Source: Rhizobiales bacterium TNE-4 (lineage in GTDB: Bacteria > Pseudomonadota > Alphaproteobacteria > Rhizobiales > Beijerinckiaceae). From it: a stretch of DNA of 64,000 nt. The position numbers and the translations under genes were made by a program. Shown here one piece after another: positions 19,969 to 29,150 of the stretch. Within the stretch, counting starts at the first letter, position 1; each line of letters begins with the position of its first letter. The stretch lies in the NCBI GenBank assembly GCA_019083985.1, contig JAHRCV010000003.1:390818-454817 (forward strand), in the 5' to 3' direction. The notes beneath the pieces were generated by a model. That model saw only the letters and a program-made list of their open reading frames with translations, had not been told where the DNA came from and did no database searches.

Positions 19969-21653
19969 TACGAGGTCCTTTCATCCGGTTCGGATGGTGC
20001 GGCAAGGCGCATGGCGGCGCCATCGGCCAGTGTTTCCAGAGTTTCAATACGGTCGGCTTCGCGCGGTGGTTTGTCCCAGCGGAGCCGCGCAATGCGCGGA
20101 AAACGCATGGCGAGCCCGGATTTGTGCCGTGTCGAGCGCGACAGGCCTTCAAACGCAACCTCGAACACCAGCCCCTCATCGGCCGTATGCGTCACCTCAC
20201 GCACCGGACCAAAGCGGTTTGTGGTGTTTCGGCGCACGAAAGCGTCGATCTGGCGTAATTCTGCGTCGGTGAAACCGAAATAGGCCTTGCCTACAGGAAC
20301 AAGCTCATCACCATGAGGTCCCGCACGCCAGACCCCGAACGTGTAATCGGAATAGAAGGATGAGCGTTTGCCATGGCCGCGCTGGGCATACATCAGCACG
20401 GCATCCACCGTGAAAGGATCGCGCTTCCATTTGTACCAATAGCCCTTCGGCCGTCCCGGCAGATAGGTGCTGTTTGCACGTTTCAGCATCACGCCTTCGA
20501 TCGCTTTCGCATCGGCGCCCAAAGCTGCCGGGTCACGCCGCGCGGCGCGCAACCCATCCCAGTCGTCGAACGGCACCACAGGTGAGAGATCGAGCCGTTC
20601 CGAACCATGTTCACGGATCAATCGCTTCAATCGCGCGCGCCGCTCAACAAAAGGCTCTTCGCGCCAATCACGGCCATCGGCGAACAGGACATCGTAAGCG
20701 CGAATGGCGGCAGGCAATTCGGCCAGCATTTTTGCGTTTACGGCTGTACGGTTCAGCCGCTTTTGCAGCGTGTTGAAATCCTGCACGACGCCGTCGCGAA
20801 TGATGAGCAATTCGCCATCGATGGCCGCATCAATACCGGATAACGCATCGGCGAGATCGGGGAACGCGTTTGAGATATCTTCGCCCGTGCGCGAATAAAG
20901 CCGTGTCACGACGCGGCCGTCCTCGTCACGTGCTGAGGCGGCCTGCACGCGAATACCGTCCCATTTCCATTCAGCGATGAAGTCTTTTGCATCAAGCGTA
21001 TCAAAATCGTCTTCTTCGATGGTATGAGCCAACATCACGGGGCGGAATGGCGCAGGATCGGAATGTTCGGGCCGCGGGCCATGCCCTTCCGCCCACGCAA
21101 ATAATTCGCGATAGGGCGGCGTCACGCCATGCCAGACATCTTCAATCGCATCGGGCGCATGCGGGCCAAGGGCGGCGATGGCAGTCTTCGCAAGCCGTGC
21201 CGAAACACCAATCCGCAAGCCGCCTGTGATGAGTTTCAGCAAAGCCCAGCGGCCTGTCTCGTCGAGCGCATCGAGCCATGCCGCGAGCCGATGTGGCAAT
21301 TCCGTCTTACTCAAACTCGCTAGCGTCTCAACAACAGTGCTGAGCGAGGGTTGTTCCGGGATTTCATCTTGCGGGCGTGCTGCAACGGGCCAGATTAGTG
21401 CCGCCGTTTCCGAAAGATCGCCAACGAAATCGTAAGACAGGCCAAACAGCACCGGATCTGTGCGCTCACTCACCAGCGTCCGGATCAATGCAGGCTTGGC
21501 ATGTTTGAACGAGAGGGCACCGGTGAGAGCTGCGAGTGCATAGCCACGTTCAGGATCGGGCGTGGTTGCGAAATAATCGCGCAGCAGAATAACTTTTGCG
21601 TTGCGCCGTGGCTCATAGGCGAGCCGGTCAATCAGTGTGGCGAAGCGGTTCAT
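19968..21653 (-). CDS. ATP-dependent DNA ligase of the ligase-associated repair cluster
   Basis: An ATP-dependent DNA ligase of 561 residues. The N-terminal helical DNA-binding domain spans about residues 1-205. The nucleotidyltransferase domain follows, with motif I EWKWDGIR (AMP-accepting Lys230), motif III-like AAIDGELLI, and motif V VMLKRANSTY. The C-terminal OB domain has the FEVAFEGLSRSTRHKSGLAMRFPR signature. This composition is that of the TIGR04120 group, which occurs with an MBL exonuclease, an Lhr-type helicase and PdeM. All partners are here. Its start overlaps the exonuclease stop by four bases. Confidence 0.95.
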   Translation of the reverse strand: MNRFATLIDRLAYEPRRNAKVILLRDYFATTPDPERGYALAALTGALSFKHAKPALIRTLVSERTDPVLFGLSYDFVGDLSETAALIWPVAARPQDEIPEQPSLSTVVETLASLSKTELPHRLAAWLDALDETGRWALLKLITGGLRIGVSARLAKTAIAALGPHAPDAIEDVWHGVTPPYRELFAWAEGHGPRPEHSDPAPFRPVMLAHTIEEDDFDTLDAKDFIAEWKWDGIRVQAASARDEDGRVVTRLYSRTGEDISNAFPDLADALSGIDAAIDGELLIIRDGVVQDFNTLQKRLNRTAVNAKMLAELPAAIRAYDVLFADGRDWREEPFVERRARLKRLIREHGSERLDLSPVVPFDDWDGLRAARRDPAALGADAKAIEGVMLKRANSTYLPGRPKGYWYKWKRDPFTVDAVLMYAQRGHGKRSSFYSDYTFGVWRAGPHGDELVPVGKAYFGFTDAELRQIDAFVRRNTTNRFGPVREVTHTADEGLVFEVAFEGLSRSTRHKSGLAMRFPRIARLRWDKPPREADRIETLETLADGAAMRLAAPSEPDERTS

Positions 21654-22699
21654 GCGGCACCGCTTGCTTGTTGGCTATCGTGTGGCAGGGCAGGCTCTGC
21701 CTCGCCCTCATCGCCATAGCCGACCATATGGAGCGGTTGCGCACGCAAGCCTTGCACATGGCACCAATGAACGAGCGCATCTTCTGCGCCATGGGTAACC
21801 CAGATTTCACCAGCACCTGTTTCGCGGATCGTGCGGCAAAGATCTTCCCAATCGGCGTGATCTGAAACAACAAGCGGCAATTCGACACCGCGTTGCCGCG
21901 CTCGTGCACGAATACGCATCCAGCCTGATGCAAAAGCAGTGATTGGATCGGCGAAGCGCCGTGTCCAGCGATCCTGAATGGCGGAGGGCGGACAAATCAC
22001 GATTTCGCCCGCGAGCGTTCCATCCTCAGCGCTGATTTTACGGATGTCGCCTAAATCAACACCATGCGCTTGATAAAGCCGTGTGAGAGTCTCGAGCGCG
22101 CCATGGATGTAGATTGGTTTCTCGTAACCCGCCTCACGGATTAGCGCCATCAGGCGCTGCGCTTTGCCCAGCGCGTAAGCGCCGATGAGATGGGTCTGTT
22201 CTGGAAATTGCTGCAGCGAGCGCAACAATTTTTGAACTTCATCGCCGAGTGGCGGATGGCGAAACACCGGCAAACCAAAGGTCGCCTCGGTGACGAACAC
22301 ATCGCAGGGAACGACTTGAAACGGTGCGCAGGTAGGATCCGGCGCGCGTTTATAATCGCCTGATACGACAATCCGTAGCGGCCCCGCTTCCACCAAAATC
22401 TGCGCCGAGCCGAGCACATGGCCCGCAGGTGCGAAGCTGAATTTGGTGTCGCCGATCGTCACGCTCTCGCCATAACGCACCGCTTGCGTCGATCCTGCGA
22501 AGTTTGCGCCGTAACGCACACCCATAATGGCGAGCGTTTCAGGTGTGGCGAGCACCGCCCCATGTCCGGCACGGGCATGGTCGGAATGGCCATGAGTGAT
22601 GAGCGCGCGTTCGACCGGCCGCACCGGATCGATGAACACATCGGCGGGCGGGCAATAGAGGCCTTGGGGCAGAACCTTCAACAGATCGGTTGGGCGCAT
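21650..22699 (-). CDS. ligase-associated DNA damage response exonuclease (MBL fold)
   Basis: A metallo-beta-lactamase/beta-CASP-like nuclease of 349 residues, family TIGR04122. The metal motif THGHSDHA gives His36, His38, Asp40 and His41; further ligand regions are SGDYKRAPDPT and the late SDHADW. Homologs in the described cluster act as DNA exonucleases. It is first in a leftward transcript with the ligase (ATGA overlap). Its start is 50 bases from that of the rightward methyltransferase, so both arms share one promoter region. Confidence 0.94.
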   Translation of the reverse strand: MRPTDLLKVLPQGLYCPPADVFIDPVRPVERALITHGHSDHARAGHGAVLATPETLAIMGVRYGANFAGSTQAVRYGESVTIGDTKFSFAPAGHVLGSAQILVEAGPLRIVVSGDYKRAPDPTCAPFQVVPCDVFVTEATFGLPVFRHPPLGDEVQKLLRSLQQFPEQTHLIGAYALGKAQRLMALIREAGYEKPIYIHGALETLTRLYQAHGVDLGDIRKISAEDGTLAGEIVICPPSAIQDRWTRRFADPITAFASGWMRIRARARQRGVELPLVVSDHADWEDLCRTIRETGAGEIWVTHGAEDALVHWCHVQGLRAQPLHMVGYGDEGEAEPALPHDSQQASGAA

Positions 22700-22749
22700 C
22701 CCTCACAGATAGTCTTTACCGGCAGGGATGGAAGCGCGATAAGCCCGCA

Positions 22750-23652
22750 ATGTCCTCTTCTCTCCTGTCCTCTGGCGATCTCTTGGCCGACCGCCGCTAT
22801 GCTTACGCCATGGCGGCCGCCAAAGAGGCCGATCATGAAGCTGCAGCTGATCTCTTGGCGCAGACGCTGGAAATCGTGCCCGGCTGGCCGCCGGCGCTCC
22901 TCGCGCTCGGGGATGCGAAATGGGCCTTGAATGATCGTGATGCTGCCATCGCGGCCTGGCAGAACGCATTGCAAGGCGATCCGGATGACCGGTTGGGCGC
23001 GCGTCCGCGTTTAGCCCGCCTTGGCATCGGCGCACCCGAAGAGGCGGTGGGCGATGCTTATATCCGCGCCCTGTTTGACGATTATGCGCCTCGCTTCGAC
23101 AGCCATTTGCGCGGTGCGCTGGGCTATTCGGGGCCCGAAACAATCATGGCCGCGCTGGAGCGGATCAGGCCTGCGGCCCGCTTCGCCCGTGCGCTTGATC
23201 TTGGCTGTGGCACGGGCCTGATGGGCGCGGTGATCAGGCCCCACGTCGATTGGCTCGGTGGCTGCGACCTGTCCCCGGCCATGGTGGCGAAGGCGGACGC
23301 CAAAGCGCTTTACGACGACCTGAAGGCCGAAGCTTTGTTGGCCTATCTCACCGGCCAAAGCGCCGATCTCGTCCTTGCAGCGGATGTGCTCGTCTATATT
23401 GGCGATCTCGCGCCAGTGTTTGCCGCGGTCGCCGCCACACTGCCGCAGGGCGGTTTGTTTGCCTTTACCGTCCAGAAGGGTGCGAGCGGCATCTCGCTCG
23501 GCGAAGATTTGCGATATGCCCATGCGCCAGAGCAACTTCGTCTGTGGGCGGCCGCCGCAGGCTTCATGGTTGCAACGCTCGAGGACTGCACCACCCGGCT
23601 TGATCGTGGCGTGCCGGTGCCCGGTCTCGTCGTTGTGCTGCGAAAAGGATGA
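22750..23652 (+). CDS. class I SAM-dependent methyltransferase with N-terminal TPR-like region
   Basis: A 300-residue protein from the ATG at 22750. Residues about 15-95 form helical TPR-like repeats (AADLLAQTLEIVPGWPPALLALGDA, here shown in part as LEIVPGWPPALLALGD). The rest is a Rossmann methyltransferase with motif I ALDLGCGTGLMG and a post-I acid in GGCDLSPAMV. The motif IV region reads ADLVLAADVLVYIGDL. The substrate is not evident. Its stop overlaps the helicase start by four bases (ATGA), which ties it to the DNA repair arm although it is not one of the four recognised cluster components. Confidence 0.9.
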   Translation: MSSSLLSSGDLLADRRYAYAMAAAKEADHEAAADLLAQTLEIVPGWPPALLALGDAKWALNDRDAAIAAWQNALQGDPDDRLGARPRLARLGIGAPEEAVGDAYIRALFDDYAPRFDSHLRGALGYSGPETIMAALERIRPAARFARALDLGCGTGLMGAVIRPHVDWLGGCDLSPAMVAKADAKALYDDLKAEALLAYLTGQSADLVLAADVLVYIGDLAPVFAAVAATLPQGGLFAFTVQKGASGISLGEDLRYAHAPEQLRLWAAAAGFMVATLEDCTTRLDRGVPVPGLVVVLRKG

Positions 23653-26168
23653 CAGGGCCCGCCCGCGACCCTAAATCTCCCTCCATGCCCAAGGCTGCGG
23701 ACACTCTTTTGCCTCCCGCGTTCCGCGACTGGTTCGCCGCGCGGGGCTGGGAGCCGCGTGCGCACCAATTGGCGTTACTCGAAGCAGCCGATCGCAATGC
23801 GTCTGCGTTGTTGGTCGCACCGACAGGGGCTGGCAAAACGCTGGCGGGTTTTCTCCCCTCGCTGACAAAGCTCGCGCGCAAACGCAACCGGCGGGGCTTG
23901 CATACGCTCTACCTCTCACCCTTGAAGGCGCTTGCTGTCGATATTGCGCGTAATCTCGAAGCGCCTGTGCGCGAGATGAATTTGCCGATCCGGATCGAAA
24001 CGCGCACGGGTGATACATCAGCGCATAAAAAGGCGCGGCAGAAAACGAGCCCACCCGACATTCTGCTGACAACGCCGGAACAGCTCTCGCTCTTATTGTC
24101 GCATAAGGATGCGGACGAATTTTTCGGAACGCTCGATACGATCATTCTCGATGAACTCCATGCGCTCGTCACGTCGAAGCGCGGCGATCTTTTATCGCTG
24201 GCTTTGTCCCGTCTTTGGGCGCTGGCACCCCAAGCGCGCATGGTGGGATTGTCAGCCACCGTGCGTGAGCCCGAAACATTGGCGCGCTTTTTGGTGCCGC
24301 AGGATGGCGTGACGCCACAGGCCGAAATCGTCACGGTCAAAGGTGGCGCGCGCCCGCGCATCGGCATTATGGAAACCGCGCGCGCGCTCCCGCTTGCGGG
24401 GCACACGGCGCTTGCCGCCATGGGTGAGATCTATCACGCCATTGAAGCGCACAAACTCTCTCTCGTCTTCGTCAACACGCGGATGCAGGCTGAATTCGTC
24501 TTTCAGGAATTATGGCGCATCAACGAACAGGCACTGCCGATCGGCTTGCATCATGGTTCGCTCGACGCCAGCCAGCGTCGCAAGGTCGAAGCGGCGATGA
24601 GCGCAGGACAGTTACGCGCTGTCGTTTGCACCTCGACGCTCGATCTCGGCATCGATTGGGGTGATGTCGATTGTGTGATCAATGTCGGTGCACCCAAAGG
24701 CGCAAGTCGTCTCATGCAACGCATCGGCCGCGCTAATCATCGGCTTGATGAGCCGTCGAAAGCTATATTGGTCCCCGCCAACCGGTTCGAAATTCTCGAA
24801 TGTCGTGCCGCACTCGATGCGGTGGAAGAGGCCGCGCAGGATACACCTGATCCACGCATCGGCGCGCTCGACGTTCTGGCACAGCATATTCTTGGCCTGG
24901 CGTGCGCTGCGCCTTTTGATGCTGATGCGCTTTTTGCTGAAATCACCCATGCGCAACCTTACGAAACGCTGACGCGCGCGCGTTTTGATGCCGTCCTCGA
25001 TTTTGTTGCGACCGGTGGCTACGCCTTGAAAAACTACGATCGGTTTGCGCGCATCCGCCAAGGTGCAGATGGGCGATGGCGCGTCTCCAATCCGCGCATG
25101 GCGCAGCAATATCGGATGAATATCGGCACTATCATCGAAGCGACGATGCTCAAAGTGCGGTTGGGCCGCATGGTGAAAGGGACAGATACGCTCCGCGGTG
25201 GACGCATCCTGGGTGAAGTCGAAGATTATTTTGCCGAAACGCTCGCGCCGGGCGACACTTTCATCTTCGCAGGCGAAGTCCTGCGTTTTGAAGGCATTGC
25301 CACGAATGAGGTGATCGTCACCCGATCAAAACCGGGGACCGATCCAAAAATTCCGTCTTGGGCCGGCGGCAAATTTCCGCTCTCGACCTTCTTGGCTGCA
25401 CGTGTGCGCGCGATGATTGCGGCTACAGCAGAGTGGAAAAAGCTGCCGAAACAGGCGAGCGATTGGCTCGCCATGCAGCAAAAAAAGTCGCTCCTACCAC
25501 CGCGCGATAAGCTGTTGGTCGAAACCTATCCGCGCGGCAATCGCTATTATTGTGTCATCTATTCGTTTGAAGGGCGCCTCGCGCACCAGACGCTTGGAAT
25601 GCTGCTGACGCGTCGTCTTGAGCGCTTGCGGCTCAAGCCACTGGGCTTCGTCTGCAATGATTATGCGTTGGCGATATGGGGCATGAGCAATCTTTCAACC
25701 GCCATTGCGACGGGCCGGCTTGATCTCGACGCGCTTTTTGCGCGCGATATGCTGGGTGACGACCTCGAAGAATGGCTAGATGAATCGGCCCTGATGAAAC
25801 GGACCTTTCGGAATTGCGCAATCATTTCCGGCCTCACCCCTCGCCGTTTCCCCGGCGATGAAAAGACCGGACGCCAGATGACGATCTCGACTGATCTCAT
25901 CTATGATGTGTTGCGGCGCCACCAGCCGGATCACATTTTGTTGCAGGCCGCGCGTGAAGATGCAGCGACAGGTCTTCTCGATCTCAAGCGCTTGTCCGAT
26001 ATGCTGGCACGCGTTGAAGGCAAGATCCTGCACAAGCCGCTTGATCGGGTTTCGCCCTTGGCCATTTCGGTGATGCTGGAAATTGGCCGCGAGGCGATCT
26101 ATGGCGAGGCCGCGGACACGATTCTGGAAGAGGCGGAAGCGGCCTTGATGGACGAAGCGTTGGCATGA
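23649..26168 (+). CDS. ligase-associated DNA damage response DEXH-box helicase (Lhr-type)
   Basis: A superfamily 2 helicase of 839 residues, family TIGR04121 (Lhr-Core). Walker A is APTGAGKTLAG with Lys63, the DEAH-like box is DELHAL, motif III is SATVRE, and motif VI is QRIGRANHR. The winged-helix and C-terminal domains typical of Lhr fill the second half. Lhr-Core enzymes are ATP-driven 3'-to-5' translocases that unwind RNA:DNA duplexes. I report the ATG at 23649, coupled to the methyltransferase. An ATG at 23685 is an alternative that removes twelve residues. Confidence 0.95.
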   Translation: MTGPARDPKSPSMPKAADTLLPPAFRDWFAARGWEPRAHQLALLEAADRNASALLVAPTGAGKTLAGFLPSLTKLARKRNRRGLHTLYLSPLKALAVDIARNLEAPVREMNLPIRIETRTGDTSAHKKARQKTSPPDILLTTPEQLSLLLSHKDADEFFGTLDTIILDELHALVTSKRGDLLSLALSRLWALAPQARMVGLSATVREPETLARFLVPQDGVTPQAEIVTVKGGARPRIGIMETARALPLAGHTALAAMGEIYHAIEAHKLSLVFVNTRMQAEFVFQELWRINEQALPIGLHHGSLDASQRRKVEAAMSAGQLRAVVCTSTLDLGIDWGDVDCVINVGAPKGASRLMQRIGRANHRLDEPSKAILVPANRFEILECRAALDAVEEAAQDTPDPRIGALDVLAQHILGLACAAPFDADALFAEITHAQPYETLTRARFDAVLDFVATGGYALKNYDRFARIRQGADGRWRVSNPRMAQQYRMNIGTIIEATMLKVRLGRMVKGTDTLRGGRILGEVEDYFAETLAPGDTFIFAGEVLRFEGIATNEVIVTRSKPGTDPKIPSWAGGKFPLSTFLAARVRAMIAATAEWKKLPKQASDWLAMQQKKSLLPPRDKLLVETYPRGNRYYCVIYSFEGRLAHQTLGMLLTRRLERLRLKPLGFVCNDYALAIWGMSNLSTAIATGRLDLDALFARDMLGDDLEEWLDESALMKRTFRNCAIISGLTPRRFPGDEKTGRQMTISTDLIYDVLRRHQPDHILLQAAREDAATGLLDLKRLSDMLARVEGKILHKPLDRVSPLAISVMLEIGREAIYGEAADTILEEAEAALMDEALA

Positions 26169-26869
26169 GTATCGCGGACGACATGATGCGGACGGAAACG
26201 GTGATCGCGCTTGGTGGCGTCGATTTTATCGCCGATGTCTCGGGCGCATTGTTTGAGCCTGAGACGCGCATGCTGATCGTCGCTGACTGCCATTTCGAGA
26301 AAGGCTCGGCCTTAACGCGGCGCGGCCATGTGCTGCCGCCCTTCGACACGCGTGATACGTTAATCAGGCTTGAGGCGCTAACGCGCCGTTTCCGTCCCAG
26401 AGCGATCGTCTCGCTCGGTGATGGGTTTCATGATCGTGCGGCGGCGCTGCGTCTTTCTGATGATGATGTGGCGCGCTTGAGCGCGCTCGGTCGTGTTGCT
26501 GATCTGATTTGGATCGCGGGCAATCACGATCCCGAGCCCGTCACCAATCTGCCGGGAACATCCGTGATGGAATTGGCGCTCGGGGGCATCATGCTGCGGC
26601 ATGAGCCGGGTGGCGCGGGCGATTATGAGATCGCTGGCCATTTGCATCCGGCTGCGAAAATCGCCGGGCGTGGACGGGCTCTGCGGCGTCGCTGTTTCGT
26701 CAGCGATGGGCGGCGGTGCATCTTGCCAGCCTTCGGCGCGTACACGGGCGGTCTCAACATCCTCGACGACGCCTTCACGCCTTATCTCACGCGTGAGACA
26801 TGGCGCATTCACGCACTCGGGCGCGACCGCCTTTACGGCATCGCGCCCGCTTTATTGCTAGGCGATTAA
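26165..26869 (+). CDS. pdeM: ligase-associated DNA damage response endonuclease PdeM
   Basis: A calcineurin-like metallophosphoesterase of 234 residues, family TIGR04123. Metal-binding motifs are VADCHFEKG, SLGDGFHDR, AGNHDPE and GHLHP, in the expected order. Homologs are Mn-dependent phosphodiesterases/nucleases. It overlaps the helicase stop by four bases (ATGA), completing the helicase-PdeM pair, and overlaps the DUF3429 gene by four bases tail to tail. Confidence 0.95.
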   Translation: MSIADDMMRTETVIALGGVDFIADVSGALFEPETRMLIVADCHFEKGSALTRRGHVLPPFDTRDTLIRLEALTRRFRPRAIVSLGDGFHDRAAALRLSDDDVARLSALGRVADLIWIAGNHDPEPVTNLPGTSVMELALGGIMLRHEPGGAGDYEIAGHLHPAAKIAGRGRALRRRCFVSDGRRCILPAFGAYTGGLNILDDAFTPYLTRETWRIHALGRDRLYGIAPALLLGD

Positions 26870-27387
26870 GCCGGGATCGACAGGAACGGCCAGAGCGCGA
26901 GCGCGGTGATCAGGCAGCCGACAACACCAACAGTCAGGATCGTGCGCAGCGTACCGAACCAGCGTGGCGCGTGACCTTTTGAGACAAGCGACACGTCGGC
27001 AACGCCGACGATCAGGAAGATCGCGATCAACCATGTGACGTCATGCGGCTTTGGCAGGAATAGGGCGACCCATGCGGCAAGCGGCACCACGACGGACAGA
27101 ATGAACATCCGCACCGCGTGGGCAGAATTACCGTGCTTCAAAGCAACGCCCCAGCGGATCCCGCCGAGGAAGGCCAGAATGATCGCGCCATAGGAGACAA
27201 GGACATCGCGCGCATAGCCCGGTGTCCAGCCGATCCGGTTTTCCATTTGCAAGACGTAAAGGGCGGTTAGGCCGATGAAGGGAATAAGTCCCAAAAGGCC
27301 GAGCCACAACGCCATCGGCGGGATCGAACGGTCATCGGTTTCGGGCTCTGCCTGATGGTGGTGGGTCGTCTGTGACATGAAACGCAT
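26866..27387 (-). CDS. DUF3429 membrane protein
   Basis: A 173-residue inner-membrane protein with five hydrophobic segments between residues about 30 and 170. The motif YGAIILAFLGGIRWG, typical of DUF3429, lies near residue 70. I chose the ATG at 27387, whose first base sits in the stop codon of the upstream gene (TGATG), though ATG 27378 (MSQTTHHH) is also possible. The His-rich N terminus (THHHQ) is cytoplasmic and may be incidental. Function unknown; it is the last gene of a TauE-TIGR02186-DUF3429 run. Confidence 0.85.
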   Translation of the reverse strand: MRFMSQTTHHHQAEPETDDRSIPPMALWLGLLGLIPFIGLTALYVLQMENRIGWTPGYARDVLVSYGAIILAFLGGIRWGVALKHGNSAHAVRMFILSVVVPLAAWVALFLPKPHDVTWLIAIFLIVGVADVSLVSKGHAPRWFGTLRTILTVGVVGCLITALALWPFLSIPA

Positions 27388-28133
27388 CAATCCCTTCTGA
27401 AGATCACGCTGGCGAGCCAGCCGAAGCACAGCGCCATCGCGGCTGTGGCCATACCATACAAAACGCCATGATCGCGAGCCTCGCGCGCAATCAATTGCTC
27501 AAACCCGACTTTTCCGACGGTAAAGAAGGTTTCGGCCTGTGCGAGCCTCACGCCACCGGCGAAGAGCGAAACCTCGACATTGTAGATGCCCAGCGGCCCT
27601 GTGGCAGGCACATCAAGCGTCGCACGGAAGACATCGGGGGTGAGGAAGGCAACATCCCGGTCGCGGATTGTGAAGAGGTCATCCTCTTTTTTGAGCCTGA
27701 TCAGCGCGGCGCCAAAATCATCTGCCAAGGCTGCGCCTTTGGGCAGCACATGGCTCTCAATCCGCATCCCAAAACGATCGATGAAGTCCCGATCGACAAT
27801 GTCGGTGAAAGGGCGTGTGCCTATCAAAGCGAGCGTTGCTGGCACATCGGCGAATTTGCGCTGCTCGCGGTTGATCCAGATGGGACCGAAGCGTTCTTTA
27901 CGCCGCACGGTTACGAGACCCGATGGCCCTTTGATGCTGATGAGAATGTCATAGGCATCGGCGCGTGTTGCACTCCGCCCGTCGCGCACGACGACGCCGA
28001 AGAGAGCGAGCTGTGCGCCTGTATACGTTGAATTGATATCGACATGCTGGTTCGACAGTGAAATCACGAGGCTTTCCGCCCGTGCGCTACCGAGCCATGC
28101 AAGGCTTGCGATCAGCAGAAGAAGCGCTCTCAT
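27387..28133 (-). CDS. TIGR02186 family exported/anchored protein
   Basis: A 248-residue protein with a signal peptide (MRALLLLIASLAWLGSARA), a beta-rich periplasmic body and one membrane segment close to the C terminus (about residues 222-240). The segments LVISLSNQHVDINSTYTG and GPLGIYNVEVSLFAGG mark TIGR02186, an alphaproteobacterial family usually paired with a TauE/SafE transporter, as here. It overlaps the transporter stop by four bases. I infer a periplasmic accessory role for the transporter; no activity is known. Confidence 0.9.
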   Translation of the reverse strand: MRALLLLIASLAWLGSARAESLVISLSNQHVDINSTYTGAQLALFGVVVRDGRSATRADAYDILISIKGPSGLVTVRRKERFGPIWINREQRKFADVPATLALIGTRPFTDIVDRDFIDRFGMRIESHVLPKGAALADDFGAALIRLKKEDDLFTIRDRDVAFLTPDVFRATLDVPATGPLGIYNVEVSLFAGGVRLAQAETFFTVGKVGFEQLIAREARDHGVLYGMATAAMALCFGWLASVIFRRD

Positions 28134-29056
28134 CGCCGCGTCTCCTGGGTTCCGAAGGAATAGGGTTCTTGCGGTGGGACTAGAATATCGAGCGAAAACC
28201 GGGCGCCAATGGTGAGGATTAGCACAGCCAGCATGAGCCTGAACCAATCGCCCCGGACATTACGCGCAGCGCGTGCACCGAATTGTGCCCCGAAAACGCC
28301 ACCGAGAATGAGAACCATCGCGAGCATGATATCGACCGCCTGATTGGTCGCTGCATGCAAGATGGTCGCTGCGAGCATGGTGAAAAGAATTTGAAACAGC
28401 GATGTGCCAACCACCACGGCGGTGGGGACGCGGAAAAAATAGATCAGCGCAGGCACCATCAAAAAGCCGCCGCCAATACCCAGAATGGCACCGACAAAAC
28501 CGATGAGCAGCGCGAGGACAAGAAGCGGGATGATGCTCGCTTCAAGATTGGATTGCGAAAACTGCATCGAAAAAGGCAGTTTGAAATACCAAGGCTTATG
28601 TACACGCTGTGCGCCGGGTGCGGACTGGCCACGCCGTTTGGCGATCAGCGTCTTCACACTTTCGATGAGCATCAGCCCGCCGACACTGAAGAGCAGTGTG
28701 ACATAGGAAAGAACGATCACAAGATCGAGCTGGCCGATGCGCCGGAGCGCGCCAAAGGCCCAGACGCCGAGCACCGTGCCAATCATGCCGCCGCAGAGGA
28801 GCAACAGGCCAAGCCGCACATCGAGCGCTTGTCGTCGCCAATAAGCGAGCGTTCCGGTGGTTGACGATGCAGCGATCTGTGCGGAGCCGGTTGCCACGGC
28901 AATCGCGGGGGGCACACCCATGAAAATCAGAAGCGGGGTCATCATGAAGCCGCCGCCAATGCCGAACATGCCTGAAATGAAACCAACGGCCGCGCTCACC
29001 GCCAGCACGGTCAAGACGTTGATCGGCATTTCGGCGATGGGCAGGTACAGTTCCAA
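28130..29056 (-). CDS. TauE/SafE (TSUP) family permease
   Basis: A 308-residue permease with seven to eight membrane segments in two repeats. The repeats carry the family glycine motif GFISGMFGIGGGFMMTP near residue 27 and the second copy GAILGIGGGFLMVPAL near residue 190. TSUP members export sulfite, sulfonates or other anions; TIGR02186-linked members have no firmly assigned substrate. It is first in a three-gene coupled run with TIGR02186 and DUF3429. Confidence 0.93.
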   Translation of the reverse strand: MELYLPIAEMPINVLTVLAVSAAVGFISGMFGIGGGFMMTPLLIFMGVPPAIAVATGSAQIAASSTTGTLAYWRRQALDVRLGLLLLCGGMIGTVLGVWAFGALRRIGQLDLVIVLSYVTLLFSVGGLMLIESVKTLIAKRRGQSAPGAQRVHKPWYFKLPFSMQFSQSNLEASIIPLLVLALLIGFVGAILGIGGGFLMVPALIYFFRVPTAVVVGTSLFQILFTMLAATILHAATNQAVDIMLAMVLILGGVFGAQFGARAARNVRGDWFRLMLAVLILTIGARFSLDILVPPQEPYSFGTQETRR

Positions 29057-29121
29057 ACCAGAGACGCTCCGTGGCGCCCCGGGAGATTCGGGGCACGCGC
29101 GGGGCGCACACTAGCGGAAAT

Positions 29122-29145
29122 GCGGCGGGAAGTTCATCCCGCCGC
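29122..29145 (-). terminator. stem-loop after the SEL1-repeat gene
   Basis: Nine-base perfect stem GCGGCGGGA / TCCCGCCGC with a six-base loop, just 3' of the leftward SEL1 gene. The bases after it on the minus strand (ATTTCC) are only weakly T-rich, so it may be a weak terminator or an mRNA 3' end protector. Confidence 0.45.
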
Positions 29146-29150
29146 GCGTA

